Source: Micrococcus lacusdianchii (GTDB lineage Bacteria > Actinomycetota > Actinomycetes > Actinomycetales > Micrococcaceae). From it: a stretch of 64,000 nt of DNA. The notes under the pieces were generated by a model. It was given only the letters and a program-made list of their open reading frames with translations, was not told where the DNA came from and ran no database searches. The translations under genes and the position numbers were made by a program. Location of the stretch: contig NZ_JAKNUW010000010.1 in the NCBI RefSeq assembly GCF_023155805.1, forward strand, positions 1-64,000, read 5' to 3'. Below, one piece after another: positions 8,624-16,765 of this stretch (position 1 is its first letter; every line of letters starts with the position of its first letter).

Positions 8624-9769
8624 CTATGCCCGCACGCCGTGGAGCTGCTGCCCCCACTGGTAGACGGTGCCGACTGCGTCGATGCCAGTGACGCCGACGA
8701 CGATGCCGTCGGTCTCGTGGCGGACGATGAACTCCTCACCGGCTTCCAGGTGGGCGTCTGCGCCGGCTGTGTACCCGACTCCGGAGATCATCTGACCGTA
8801 GACCATTGCCATGTAAGGGCTGCGTGGCAGGTAGGCGCCCGGATCGTCGCTAATGCCGAGGTCGTGCAATGCGGCCTGCGCGGCATGCGCACCCTGTGCG
8901 GCGGCGTCTTCCCAATGGTCGATGCGCCAGGCGCCCAGTGCCTCGTCGTGGTGCGTGGCCACACCTCCGGCCGCGTAGACGTGGTCTGCCGCGGCGCGGA
9001 GGTGATCGTCGACGTCGATACCGTTCGTCCACGGTAACGGGGCTGCGGGCGTCGTGCCGAGCGCGAGGAGAAGGAAGTCAGCCACGACGGGATTTCCGTC
9101 GTTGAGGGTGATGGTGACACCGGATTCTGTTTCGTCGACATGCTGGAGAGTGCGACCGAATCGGGCCTGCACCTTGGCGGCATGGTCGGCGGCGAGGCGC
9201 TCAGCCACGGGCGCCCCAAACGCTCCGACACCGGGAATGGAACTGCGGGAGACCAGCGTGACCATGTGTCCGTCGGCTTGCAGAGACGAGGCTGTCTCGG
9301 CTGCGATGATTCCACCGCCGTAGATCGCTACCCGCGCGGGTCGCCCCAGTCCGGTCAGCAGCTTTCGGATGCCCAGGGCATCCTCCACGGAGTGAAGAGC
9401 GGTGACCCGCCCTTGTCCGGCGTCTTCGCCGCCGAACACGTCAGCGGGCAGGGAGCGAGGCATACTCCCGGTCGCGACGATGAGCGCGTCGTAGGAGACC
9501 TGTGCGCCGGAGGTCAGCTGGACCTGCTTCGCCGAGGTATCGACTTTGAGCACGGTGTCGGCGATGACCTCGATCTGAGGCAGCGGGAGCTTGATCATCT
9601 CCGGCGGTGTCGGACCGAACGCGATTCCCTTGATGAGCATCCGCGTATAGGGCGTCTCCCCGGTGCGGGTCACCAGCGTCACCCGGACATCGTCGCGTGA
9701 GGCGAGAGTGCGGGCGGCTGCGGCCCCGGCTGCTCCCGAGCCGAGGATGAGAACGTGCTGTGTGGTCAT
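8624..9769 (-). CDS. FAD/NAD(P)-dependent oxidoreductase, ferredoxin-reductase-like
   Basis: A 381-residue flavoprotein of the pyridine-nucleotide-disulphide family. The FAD-binding Rossmann motif is at the N-terminus, HVLILGSGAAGAAAARTLAS. An NAD(P) motif lies in the middle, RVAIYGGGIIAAETASSLQ, and a second FAD motif reads HVYAAGGVATH. There is no redox-active CxxxxC, so it is not a mercuric or dithiol reductase; it looks like the reductases of rubredoxin, ferredoxin or ring-hydroxylating systems. ATG 9769 is chosen from the GGAG upstream; the extra N-terminus of the open frame is Arg-rich and has no family match. Likely partner: the 7Fe ferredoxin encoded two genes on. Confidence 0.88.
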   Translation of the reverse strand: MTTQHVLILGSGAAGAAAARTLASRDDVRVTLVTRTGETPYTRMLIKGIAFGPTPPEMIKLPLPQIEVIADTVLKVDTSAKQVQLTSGAQVSYDALIVATGSMPRSLPADVFGGEDAGQGRVTALHSVEDALGIRKLLTGLGRPARVAIYGGGIIAAETASSLQADGHMVTLVSRSSIPGVGAFGAPVAERLAADHAAKVQARFGRTLQHVDETESGVTITLNDGNPVVADFLLLALGTTPAAPLPWTNGIDVDDHLRAAADHVYAAGGVATHHDEALGAWRIDHWEDAAAQGAHAAQAALHDLGISDDPGAYLPRSPYMAMVYGQMISGVGYTAGADAHLEAGEEFIVRHETDGIVVGVTGIDAVGTVYQWGQQLHGVRA

Positions 9770-9816
9770 AGAAGAACTCCTGAACTGCTGGTCGTGATCG
9801 AACTGATGCGCCGGCG

Positions 9817-10170
9817 TCAGGAGCGCACGAGGCGGGCGATGGCCTCGGACGCCTCGCCGAGCCTCTGCTCGCTCACTGGTCCGCCGGCGAGTGCGGCGTC
9901 GAGGACACAATGCTTGAGGTGATCGTCCAGCAGGCCGAGGGCGACATTTTCGAGTGCCCTGGTGACTGCGGAGATCTGAGTGAGGATGTCGATGCAGTAG
10001 CGGTCCTCGTCGACCATCCGATCGATGCCGCGGATTTGGCCTTCGAGGCGCCGCAGACGATTGCGGTACTTCGTCTTATCGCTGATGTATCCGTGGACGG
10101 ACGCGTCGCCGTCGCCTCCTGCGGGGCAGGTGTCGAGGTGGGTTTCGGTGGTGGGGGTCGTAGTGGTCAT
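9817..10170 (-). CDS. CsoR-family metal-sensing repressor (copy 2)
   Basis: A 117-residue DUF156 protein with the same C-H-C ligands as copy 1 (RYCIDILTQIS and DDHLKHCVLDAA). The N-terminus has an added Thr/Asp tail with a free Cys (DTCPAGGDG). The core YISDKTKYRNRLRRLEGQIRG differs enough from copy 1 to suggest a separate origin. It heads a run of four genes: repressor, FAD reductase, MFS and ferredoxin. No TACCCC-type palindrome is visible directly upstream, so its operator may differ or the operon may be read from the copper operon. Confidence 0.9.
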   Translation of the reverse strand: MTTTTPTTETHLDTCPAGGDGDASVHGYISDKTKYRNRLRRLEGQIRGIDRMVDEDRYCIDILTQISAVTRALENVALGLLDDHLKHCVLDAALAGGPVSEQRLGEASEAIARLVRS

Positions 10171-10192
10171 GTCGGTTCGCTCCGATCAGGTG

Positions 10193-10225
10193 GCGGGGTG
10201 CCGCAGCGGTGCCGCGGCACCCCGC
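10193..10225. terminator. GC-rich hairpin after the copZ-copA-YHS operon
   Basis: GCGGGGTGCCGC (10193-10204) pairs perfectly with GCGGCACCCCGC (10214-10225) over a 9-base loop. It follows the YHS gene on the minus strand and precedes csoR copy 2. It lacks a T tract, as is common in actinobacteria. Confidence 0.6.
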
Positions 10226-10236
10226 ACGCTGGTGGA

Positions 10237-10488
10237 TTACGCCATGTTGGCGGCGTACTTGGCCGGGTCCGAATCGAACGCGGGCCCACAGCCAGCGCAG
10301 CAGAAGTAGTAGCGCTCACCCTCGAAGTCGCGGTAGAGGCCGGCGGCCTCGGCGGTCTTCTTGCTGACCGGGGTGCCGACCATGACCGGGCAGGTGGTCA
10401 TGTCATCGGCGCCCCCGCCAAGAAGGTTCTCGCGTCCACCGTTCTCCACGGCGGGGTTGGTCTCGTTCGTGCTGCAGCAGCTGCTCAT
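10237..10488 (-). CDS. Small YHS-domain metal-binding protein
   Basis: An 83-residue cytoplasmic protein. The N-terminus MSSCCSTNETNP has a Cys pair. The YHS domain runs DMTTCPVMVGTPVSKKTAE to FEGERYYFCCAGCGPAFDSD with CxxC-like pairs that bind Cu or Zn. YHS proteins often accompany CopA and may deliver metal to it or buffer it. It lies about 50 bases after copA in the same direction, so it is the last gene of that operon. ATG 10488 is the only start that gives a normal YHS protein; an upstream Met adds a low-complexity leader. Confidence 0.8.
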   Translation of the reverse strand: MSSCCSTNETNPAVENGGRENLLGGGADDMTTCPVMVGTPVSKKTAEAAGLYRDFEGERYYFCCAGCGPAFDSDPAKYAANMA

Positions 10489-10541
10489 TCTCTGGTGTTC
10501 CTTCGTTATTGGATTCGTGTGGATGGGTGGGTTCTCGTACG

Positions 10542-12812
10542 TCACTTCGCGGCGACACTCGTGAACCCGCGCAGGCGGAGGCTGTTGCCGACGACGAAGA
10601 CGCTGGAGAACGCCATCGCCGCACCTGCGAGCATGGGGTTGAGCATGCCGAGCGCAGCGACCGGGATCGCGGCGGTGTTGTAGGCGAATGCCCAGAACAG
10701 GTTGGTCTTGATCGTCGACAGGGTCTTCCTGGACAGGCGGATCGCGTCGACGGCGGCCCGCAGGTCACCGCGCACGAGCGTGATGTCGGAGGCCTCGATC
10801 GCGACGTCCGTGCCGGTGCCCATCGCCAGGCCCAGATCAGCCTGCGCGAGCGCGGGGGCGTCGTTGACGCCGTCGCCGACCATCGCGACGATCTTGCCCT
10901 CTCCCTGGAGGCGGGTGACGACGTCGACCTTGTCCTTAGGCAGCACCTCGGCGATGACCTCGTCGATGCCGACCTCGGCCGCGATCTGGCGGGCCACGGC
11001 CTCGTTGTCACCGGTGAGCAGTACCGGGGTCAGGCCAATCTCCTTGAGCCCGCGGATCGCCTCGGCGCTCGTGGGCTTGACGGTGTCGGCGACGACGAGG
11101 ATGCCGCGCGCAGCACCGTCCCAGCCGATCGCGACGACCGTCTTGCCCTCGCCCTCGGCCTGGGCCTTCGCCTGTGCGATCTCCGGAGAGAGCTTCTGCG
11201 ACCAGTCCGCCAGCAGAGACTCGCGGCCGACGACGACCGGGGTCCCCTCGACGATGCCCTGCACGCCCTTGCCCTCGACATTGGCAAAGTCCTCTGGAGT
11301 AGGCAGCTGGCCGACTTCCTGGGTCGCGCCCTTGGCGATCGCCTGCGCAATCGGATGCTCCGAAGAGTCTTCCAGTGCGCCGGCGAAACGCAGCAGCTCC
11401 GCACGATCCACACCGGGCTCGGTGATCACGTCGGTCAGAGTCATCTTGCCGCTGGTGACGGTGCCGGTCTTATCGAGCACCACAGTGTCGACCTTGCGCG
11501 TGGACTCCAGCACCTCCGGGCCCTTGATAAGGACGCCCATCTGCGCACCGCGGCCAGTGCCGACGAGCAGCGCAGTCGGGGTCGCGAGACCCAGCGCGCA
11601 GGGGCAGGCGATGACGAGCACGGCGACCGCTGCGGTGAACGCGGCGGCGACGGGGAACCCGCCTCCCAGCCAGGCGCCGAGGGTGATGAACGCGACGACG
11701 ATGACGATCGGCACGAAGATGCCGGAGATGCGATCGGCCAGACGCTGCACCTCGGCCTTGCCGGTCTGCGCGTCCTCGACGAGCTTCGCCATCTGTGCGA
11801 GCTGTGTGTCCGAACCCACACGAGTCGCCCGCACGACCAGGCGGCCTCCGGCGTTGACGGTGGCACCGGTGACCGAGTCGCCCTCGCGGACCTCGACCGG
11901 CACGGACTCGCCGGTGAGCATCGAGGCGTCCACCGCGGAGGAGCCGGAGGTCACGAGACCGTCGGTGGCGATCTTCTCGCCTGGACGGACGATGAACTCG
12001 TCGCCGACCGCCAGCTCAGAGGTGGGGATCTTCACCTCTACGCCGTCGCGGAGTACGGCGACTTCCTTCGCGCCCAGCTCCAGGAGGGCGCGCAGCGCGG
12101 CCCCGGCCTGGCGCTTGGATCGCTTCTCGAAGTAGCGGCCGGCGAGGATGAACATCGTCACGCCCGCGCCGACTTCGAGGTAGATGTTCGCCGCGCCATC
12201 CGACGGAGCGATCGTGAACTCGAAGGGGTGCGTCATGCCGGGAGTGCCGGCAGTGCCGAGGAAGAGCGCATAGAGCGACCAGAGCAGTGCGACGGAGGTA
12301 CCCATCGAGATGAGCGTGTCCATCGTCGCCGCACCGTGCTTGAGGTTCGTCCACGCCGCCTTGTGGAACGGCCAAGCTCCCCAGATGATCACCGGTGCGG
12401 CCAGGGCGAGTGAGGCCCACTGCCAATACGTGAACTGCAGCGCGGGGATCATCGCCATCGCGATCACGGGAACAGTGAGCACAATCGCGCCGATCAGCCG
12501 ATGCCGCAGCGAGGTGAGCTCACTGTCTTCCTCCTCCCCGGCCTCGGTCTCCGACGTGTTCGCCGTAGTGTCCTTGGGCTTGGGCAGTGCGGCCGTGTAC
12601 CCGGTCTTCTCGACCTCGGCGACCAGCAGTGACGGATCGTAGCCGGCAGGCACGGTGACCTTAGCCTTCTCAGTGGCGTAGTTGACGGTGGCCGCGACGC
12701 CATCGAGCTTGTTCAGCTTCTTCTCGATCCGGTTCGCGCAGGAGGCGCAGGTCATCCCGCCGATCTCCAACTCGATGTCCGGCCCACCCGTTGGGGGCGC
12801 TGATGTGCTCAT
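10542..12812 (-). CDS. copA: Copper-exporting P1B-1 ATPase CopA
   Basis: A 756-residue Cu(I) exporter of the cytoplasmic membrane. One HMA domain occupies residues 14-75 with the CxxC motif GMTCASC (residues 19-25). An acidic linker leads to the helices. Then come the actuator TGES (MLTGESVPV), the CPC metal site at about 403-405 ([13 protein letters not shown]), DKTGTVT near 446, SEHPIAQA and [10 protein letters not shown]. All catalytic motifs are present and the length is normal. It follows the anchored His-rich protein by 46 bases in the operon led by copZ. With CopB it gives the block two different copper pumps. Confidence 0.95.
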   Translation of the reverse strand: MSTSAPPTGGPDIELEIGGMTCASCANRIEKKLNKLDGVAATVNYATEKAKVTVPAGYDPSLLVAEVEKTGYTAALPKPKDTTANTSETEAGEEEDSELTSLRHRLIGAIVLTVPVIAMAMIPALQFTYWQWASLALAAPVIIWGAWPFHKAAWTNLKHGAATMDTLISMGTSVALLWSLYALFLGTAGTPGMTHPFEFTIAPSDGAANIYLEVGAGVTMFILAGRYFEKRSKRQAGAALRALLELGAKEVAVLRDGVEVKIPTSELAVGDEFIVRPGEKIATDGLVTSGSSAVDASMLTGESVPVEVREGDSVTGATVNAGGRLVVRATRVGSDTQLAQMAKLVEDAQTGKAEVQRLADRISGIFVPIVIVVAFITLGAWLGGGFPVAAAFTAAVAVLVIACPCALGLATPTALLVGTGRGAQMGVLIKGPEVLESTRKVDTVVLDKTGTVTSGKMTLTDVITEPGVDRAELLRFAGALEDSSEHPIAQAIAKGATQEVGQLPTPEDFANVEGKGVQGIVEGTPVVVGRESLLADWSQKLSPEIAQAKAQAEGEGKTVVAIGWDGAARGILVVADTVKPTSAEAIRGLKEIGLTPVLLTGDNEAVARQIAAEVGIDEVIAEVLPKDKVDVVTRLQGEGKIVAMVGDGVNDAPALAQADLGLAMGTGTDVAIEASDITLVRGDLRAAVDAIRLSRKTLSTIKTNLFWAFAYNTAAIPVAALGMLNPMLAGAAMAFSSVFVVGNSLRLRGFTSVAAK

Positions 12813-12858
12813 CCTCTTCCTTCTTTCTCAGCTCTCGTGCGACGCCAGGCCCTGCGGG

Positions 12859-13800
12859 TCAGTGGCCGTCGGAATGCGAATCGTCTGTCTTCGAGCCGTC
12901 ACCATGCTCGGCGTCGATCACGAACTCGGCGGTGTGCACCTGCCCGTCGACCTGGAAGTCCAGGTAGAGCAGGTAACGGTCGGCGGTCGGGGCCTCCGCT
13001 GCGAATCCGATCTCGGGTCCGGCCGTGTCCCCGGCCTGGGGCTCGTCGCCCTCGGCGTGGACGTGCAGGTAGGCGAGGTCACCCTCGCGCAGCGCCACCA
13101 GGTGGCCGAACGCGCCCAGGTAAGGCTCCAGCGTGGTCACCGGCTGACCGTCACGCTCGACCGAGATGGTGAGCTCGCTTGAGGTGCCCGCAGTGAGATC
13201 GCCGTTGAGGGAGACGGTGTATCCGTCGACCTCGTCGGTGGTCTGCGCCTCGGTCTCGACAGGGGTGAAGTCGCCAGCCACCTCGACCGCGCGGGTGAGA
13301 GTGATGCCTTCGGCTTCCTCGCCCGCGGGTGTGAAGTCGGCGTACACCCGGTAGGTGCCCGCCTCGTCCCAGGTCCACGGCACTGACCAGGTGCCTGTGC
13401 TCGTGTCGAGTTCGGGGTGCACGTGCTGGAAACCGGCGCCATCGGTGCGCACGGCGATCAGATGCAGGTCCTTCTCGTGCGCGGTGGTGTATTCGGTCAC
13501 CGGTTCGCCGGACTCGTCGAGGATCTGGAAGCTCAGGTCTCCATCCTCGCCTGCGGCCGTGGGGGCCTGGACCGGAGAGAGCACGAAGCCGTCCGCGCTT
13601 GCGGAGACCCCGTTCAGAGCGGGCTCCGCGGTTTCCTGCGCAGCGTCGCCGTGCCCTTCACCGTGTGCGTTCACGTCACTTCCTTCTGCCCATGCTGCTA
13701 CGAAGCTATCGGGAATGACAGCGCCGGCGAGGCCGAAGGCCCCGCCGAACGCCACCACCAACCCGGCCCCGTAGAGCGCGAGCCGTCCTCCGGCCTTCAT
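12859..13800 (-). CDS. Membrane-anchored His-rich protein of the copper operon
   Basis: A 313-residue protein with an N-terminal signal anchor (residues 8-30, LYGAGLVVAFGGAFGLAGAV) and an extracytoplasmic remainder. Two beta-rich repeats end in histidine motifs, FQHVHPELD and AYLHVHAEGDEP, and the tail is DSHSDGH. Related proteins are called heavy-metal-binding domain proteins and are found beside copA and copZ. It probably binds or passes copper outside the membrane, by inference from these motifs and position. Its start codon overlaps the copZ stop by one base, so the two are coupled. It has no catalytic motif. Confidence 0.7.
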   Translation of the reverse strand: MKAGGRLALYGAGLVVAFGGAFGLAGAVIPDSFVAAWAEGSDVNAHGEGHGDAAQETAEPALNGVSASADGFVLSPVQAPTAAGEDGDLSFQILDESGEPVTEYTTAHEKDLHLIAVRTDGAGFQHVHPELDTSTGTWSVPWTWDEAGTYRVYADFTPAGEEAEGITLTRAVEVAGDFTPVETEAQTTDEVDGYTVSLNGDLTAGTSSELTISVERDGQPVTTLEPYLGAFGHLVALREGDLAYLHVHAEGDEPQAGDTAGPEIGFAAEAPTADRYLLYLDFQVDGQVHTAEFVIDAEHGDGSKTDDSHSDGH

Positions 13801-14009
13801 CAGACGCGCACCGCCGAGTAGCCGGCCTCCTCGACCGCCGCGAGGACCTTGGCGTCGTCGATCTCGCCCTCGGCGGTGACGTTGAGCTTGCCGGTCTGCG
13901 CGCTGACTTGGATGTCCTGGACGCCGGGGATCTCGCTGACCTCCTCGCGGATCGACATCTCGCAGTGGCCGCAGGTCATGCCCGTCACCTGGTAATCGTT
14001 CGAAGCCAT
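13800..14009 (-). CDS. copZ: Copper chaperone CopZ
   Basis: A 69-residue single HMA domain. The Cu(I)-binding motif is GMTCGHC near residues 10-16, where the histidine between the cysteines is typical of CopZ. It shuttles Cu(I) to CopA in the cytoplasm and perhaps to CsoR. A GGAGG sits seven bases upstream of ATG 14009. It is the first gene of the copZ/anchored protein/copA/YHS operon, behind a promoter with a CsoR-type operator. Confidence 0.93.
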   Translation of the reverse strand: MASNDYQVTGMTCGHCEMSIREEVSEIPGVQDIQVSAQTGKLNVTAEGEIDDAKVLAAVEEAGYSAVRV

Positions 14010-14046
14010 CAGGTGTCCTCCTTGTATGTCGGGTTGTACGTCGGGA

Positions 14047-14076
14047 GTACCCCTACCGGGTACGTGTACTAGTCAA
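14047..14076 (-). promoter_or_regulatory. Promoter and CsoR-type operator of the copZ operon
   Basis: On the minus strand the -35 box TTGACT lies at 14071-14076. Downstream, over the expected -10 region, is the perfect-armed palindrome GTACCCCTACCGGGTAC (14047-14063). Arms GTACCC/GGGTAC match the other copper operators. Confidence 0.7.
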
Positions 14077-14080
14077 ACGT

Positions 14081-14097
14081 ATACCCATGTCAGGTAT
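14081..14097. promoter_or_regulatory. Second, weaker CsoR-like palindrome upstream of copZ
   Basis: ATACCcatgtcaGGTAT has the same 17-bp length as the operator at 2931, with ATACC/GGTAT arms but no central C/G run. It lies just upstream of the copZ -35 box. It could be an auxiliary site; the evidence is only the symmetry. Confidence 0.4.
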
Positions 14098-14366
14098 TCC
14101 GCAAGGAGGGAGGCGATCGTGTGAGCTGCATTGCGCAAGTGCTGCAAACAATGGTTGGAGCGTCCGAGGTGTGCCTTGTGGTGCACCGATGCTGCGGGGC
14201 GATCCGCTGGGTTCTGGCGCTGCGCGTCGGAGAGTAGTGACCCCTCGGCTCATCAGAACCGTGGACTGCCTTGCCGCATCGACGAAGGCAGCGAAGACTG
14301 GTACGAAACCGACTCGCGCCCAGACCCGTCAGTGAGTGGGGTCAACGCTCGGGAAGCGCGGTGCCG

Positions 14367-14387
14367 GAGACCCCAGGCAGGGGTCTC
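14367..14387. terminator. Small hairpin in the 14.1-14.6 kb gap
   Basis: GAGACCCC and GGGGTCTC pair perfectly over the loop AGGCA. There is no T tract and no gene ends close by, so the terminator label is tentative. Confidence 0.3.
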
Positions 14388-14479
14388 TGACGGTGACCCT
14401 GGTGAAGGCGCGCGGGCGCAGCAGCACGGGGACAGTCAGTGGCCGGGCCGATCCCGTGGAGGACGTCGTCACCCTCGGG

Positions 14480-14495
14480 GTTGTCGAGATGCAGC
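14480..14495. repeat. GTTGTCGAGATGCAGC string
   Basis: The same 16 bases occur inverted at 15861-15876, inside and just after copy 1 of the 49-bp repeat. It may be a short piece of that repeat family lying at the edge of the metal block. Confidence 0.5.
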
Positions 14496-14634
14496 AAAGA
14501 CTGCACGCGACTCGCCGTGAACCGTTCGGAGAGGGGGCGGGATCCGGTGTGTGAGGGAGCCTGGCCGGACGCCCCTGCCGTGCTGGGGCGGGGAGCAGGC
14601 TGGGGTATCGAGTCGACAACTCTAGGCTGTCACC

Positions 14635-14991
14635 GTGACCACTGTTTTAGATCACCTCCGCGCTGATGACCGCGAGCACGTCGGGTACATCGAGATGACC
14701 GACGAAGGCCTCTTCATCCCCTACGACCTCCTGCGTCGGCGATGCGGTGAACCCATGGAGTCGACCGAGGCCGAAGAACTGCTTGACACCGTCGGTTTGC
14801 AGGCGTTGGGCGAACAATGGCTGCTTCGCACCGAGGGTGACGCATGGGTGCCCGTGGGCATCCAGGAGTTCTCACGAGAGGCCGTCACAGTGGCGCCGCG
14901 GCTCGATGACAGGGCGGTGGCCAAGGCGCCGGATCTCACCGCGACGGTGATGTTGTCGTTGCCTACGGATCGGCTCCGTTCCGCCGAATGA
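14635..14991 (+). CDS. Hypothetical protein, possibly leaderless
   Basis: I do not recognise the family. The 118-residue product starts MTTVLDHLRADDREHVGYIE and is acidic and soluble, with DEGLFIPYDLLRRRC in the middle and a basic-poor C-terminus. No membrane segment, signal peptide or metal site is seen. The start is GTG 14635; a TAGGCT -10 box ends seven bases before it, so the transcript probably begins at or near the start codon. It ends 18 bases before the convergent SUMF1-fold gene. Confidence 0.6.
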   Translation: MTTVLDHLRADDREHVGYIEMTDEGLFIPYDLLRRRCGEPMESTEAEELLDTVGLQALGEQWLLRTEGDAWVPVGIQEFSREAVTVAPRLDDRAVAKAPDLTATVMLSLPTDRLRSAE

Positions 14992-15009
14992 GGCTGGGCG
15001 GTTCCCTTC

Positions 15010-15738
15010 TCAGGCGAAGATCTCCCGCAAGGGTGTCCACCCCACGGGAAGCGGCCCGCAGATGGCGGCTCGTTGCCTGTCTGCCTCATGGGACCAGCCC
15101 TGAGCTTGTCCCGGGCTGCCGACCAGACCCCGGGCCAGGCGGAGTCCCACGTCCTCCAGGACGGCGTCCGGGGCGCTGCCCCGGCGCACTGAGGCGCGCA
15201 CGCTCCAGGGTTCATCCGCCCAGCCACCCCCGCGCAGACTGCGGTAGTCGCCGTAGCGGGCGGGATCGGCGTAGTCCCAGCACCATTCCCAGATGTTGCC
15301 GAGCATGTCGTGCAGACCGTGCGGGTTGGCTTTCTTCATGCCGACGGGCTGGGGGCCCTCAAGGTGGTCGAGGCTGGTCCAGGCGATGTCTTCAAGCGGC
15401 CCGTAGGTGGGCGAGGTCGTTCCGGCGCGGCAGGCGTACTCCCACTCGGCCTCGGTGGGCAATCGGTACCCGTCAGCGCCCGTGTTCCAGGTGACGGAGC
15501 GTCCGTCCCCAGCATGCGTGTAGGCCGGCTGCAGCTCTTCAGCATTGGATAGCTCGTTGCAGAGGTTGATGGTCTCGAACCATGTCAGAGGCGTGAGCGG
15601 GCGTCCGGTGCTCCGGTCACGGAGGGGGTGCACGGCCATCTCGAAGGGCTCCAGTTCCACATCCCGTGTGGTCCCGCGACGGGCGTCACGCAGGGTGATT
15701 TTTCCCGAAGACAGGGTGGCCATGGAGGGCTGGTTCAT
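15010..15738 (-). CDS. SUMF1/FGE-sulfatase-fold protein without catalytic cysteines
   Basis: A 242-residue protein of the formylglycine-generating-enzyme fold. Family landmarks are LTWFETINLCNELS, YRLPTEAEWEYACRAG, GLHDMLGNIWEWCWD and RSLRGGGWADEPWSVRASVR. In true FGEs the segment after RGGxW carries two catalytic cysteines; here it reads ASVRRGSAPDAVLEDVGLRL with none. It is therefore unlikely to make formylglycine; many bacterial members of this fold have other or unknown roles. ATG 15738 is a choice without a clear ribosome site; one further upstream is possible. No sulfatase gene lies nearby. Confidence 0.75.
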   Translation of the reverse strand: MNQPSMATLSSGKITLRDARRGTTRDVELEPFEMAVHPLRDRSTGRPLTPLTWFETINLCNELSNAEELQPAYTHAGDGRSVTWNTGADGYRLPTEAEWEYACRAGTTSPTYGPLEDIAWTSLDHLEGPQPVGMKKANPHGLHDMLGNIWEWCWDYADPARYGDYRSLRGGGWADEPWSVRASVRRGSAPDAVLEDVGLRLARGLVGSPGQAQGWSHEADRQRAAICGPLPVGWTPLREIFA

Positions 15739-15825
15739 GGCGTCAGCGTCGCACACGGGCTGACTGGAGAACCACGAGCTGCACCCGGACAGGGTTCAAC
15801 TGTCAATACCTAAGTGACTCGTGGT

Positions 15826-15874
15826 CGTATGAAACATATTTGCGCGTTTGTGAAATATTCGCTGCATCTCGACA
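15826..15874 (+). repeat. 49-bp direct repeat, copy 1
   Basis: It begins CGTATGAAACATATTTGCGC and ends TCGCTGCATCTCGACA. It matches copy 2 at about 42 of 49 positions with no gaps. Its AT content is well above the surroundings. Confidence 0.75.
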
Positions 15875-15954
15875 ACCGCCGTCGGCGGAGCGCCCATTCC
15901 TTACAGGGCCGAACCGTCACCTCCGTGCATGTCAAGGTTCCAGGCGCTCCATGG

Positions 15955-16003
15955 CGTATGAATCAAATTGGCGCGTTTTGGAACTCTTCGCTGCATCTCG
16001 ACA
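15955..16003 (+). repeat. 49-bp direct repeat, copy 2
   Basis: It begins CGTATGAATCAAATTGGCGC and ends TCGCTGCATCTCGACA, offset 129 bases from copy 1. The last 11 bases (GCATCTCGACA) are followed at once by a further partial copy, GCATCTCGACA, at 16004-16014. Confidence 0.75.
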
Positions 16004-16060
16004 GCATCTCGACAAAAGTTCCCCCGACGGCCGCCGTTTCCCGAATGGAAACGAGGGGGC

Positions 16061-16095
16061 TACACTCCTGAACACCGTTCATTGAACAGCGTTCA
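16061..16095 (+). promoter_or_regulatory. bioY promoter with two BioQ-type operators
   Basis: A TACACT -10 box (16061-16066) is followed directly by TGAACACCGTTCA (16069-16081) and TGAACAGCGTTCA (16083-16095). Both match the TGAAC-N3-GTTCA operator described for the TetR-type biotin regulator BioQ in corynebacteria and mycobacteria. Their position over the transcription start fits repression when biotin is plentiful. Confidence 0.8.
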
Positions 16096-16127
16096 TCGCG
16101 TCACCCCGCCTCGCACCCAGGAGCACC

Positions 16128-16763
16128 ATGTCCCGCACCGCCCCCGACGCCCACGCCCCCGACACCCACCCCGCCGACGCCCGCCGCCGCACCGCCTCGC
16201 CCGGCGCGTCCCTGGCGAAGATCGCCGTGATGGCCGCGCTGATCGCCGTCATGGGCGCCATGCCCGGCATCCCGGTCCCCGGCATCCCGGCCCCCATCAC
16301 CCTGCAGACCCTCGGCGTGATGCTGGCCGGTCTGGTGCTCGGGCCGTGGCGCGGGGCCGCGTGCCTGGCCCTGTTCCACGGGCTCGTGGCGCTCGGCCTG
16401 CCCCTGCTCGCGGGCGGTCGCGGCGGCGCCGCGGTGTTCGTGGGCCCCTCCGGCGGCTTCCTGTGGGGCTGGATCCCGGGGGCGCTCGTCGTCGGCCTGA
16501 TCTTCCGCGCCTACCTGCGCCGTCGCCGTCCCGGGACGGGCACCGGAGGCCTGATCGGCTCCGCGCTGCTCGCCTGCGTGGTCGGCGGCATCGCCGTGAT
16601 CTACGCGTTCGGCATTCCCGGCATGCACCTGCTCGGCGGCGTGCCGCTCCAGGGGGCGGCGATCGGCTCGCTCGCCTTCATCCCGGGCGACCTGGTCAAG
16701 GCCGTCGTCGCCTCCCTCCTCGCGGCGGGCCTGTGGAAGGCCTACCCGCGCGCCTTCGCCTGA
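16128..16763 (+). CDS. bioY: Biotin ECF transporter substrate-binding protein BioY
   Basis: A 211-residue integral membrane S-component that binds biotin. After a 28-residue Ala/His-rich cytoplasmic tail come about six helices. BioY landmarks are ITLQTLGVMLAGLVLGPWRG, GPSGGFLWGWIPGA and the C-terminal FIPGDLVKAVVASLLA. The ATG at 16128 follows AGGAGCACC. It heads a five-gene run in which every junction overlaps or is within three bases, ending in the BioM ATPase and BioN membrane component. BioQ-type operators upstream agree with the assignment. Confidence 0.95.
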   Translation: MSRTAPDAHAPDTHPADARRRTASPGASLAKIAVMAALIAVMGAMPGIPVPGIPAPITLQTLGVMLAGLVLGPWRGAACLALFHGLVALGLPLLAGGRGGAAVFVGPSGGFLWGWIPGALVVGLIFRAYLRRRRPGTGTGGLIGSALLACVVGGIAVIYAFGIPGMHLLGGVPLQGAAIGSLAFIPGDLVKAVVASLLAAGLWKAYPRAFA

Positions 16764-16765
16764 GC

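Larger units (their letters stand above)
14010..14634. other. Non-coding gap at the right edge of the metal block
   Basis: No convincing gene is seen in 625 bases. The open frames here are short and lack family features. The gap holds the copZ promoter and operators (14047-14097), a hairpin at 14367-14387, a GTTGTCGAGATGCAGC string at 14480 that recurs inverted at 15861, and the promoter of the next gene. The change in composition across it suggests the boundary of the acquired block. Confidence 0.6.
15739..16127. other. Intergenic region with 49-bp direct repeats and bioY control sites
   Basis: No gene is supported in these 389 bases. The left part holds two 49-bp direct repeats (15826 and 15955). 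The right part holds the bioY promoter: a TACACT -10 box at 16061-16066 followed by two BioQ-type palindromes. A short frame spans both repeats but shows no coding signature. Confidence 0.6.

Noticed and set aside
8624-9769. Possible mercuric reductase
   Set aside because: There is no CxxxxC redox pair and no MerR-type regulator or mer gene nearby.
14087-14620. Short open frames in the gap after copZ
   Set aside because: They lack ribosome sites and family features, and overlap operators and a hairpin.
15814-16085. A short frame spanning both 49-bp repeats, giving similar peptides (MKHICAF and MNQIGAF)
   Set aside because: The similarity is explained by the DNA repeat; the frame has no ribosome site and runs into the bioY promoter.
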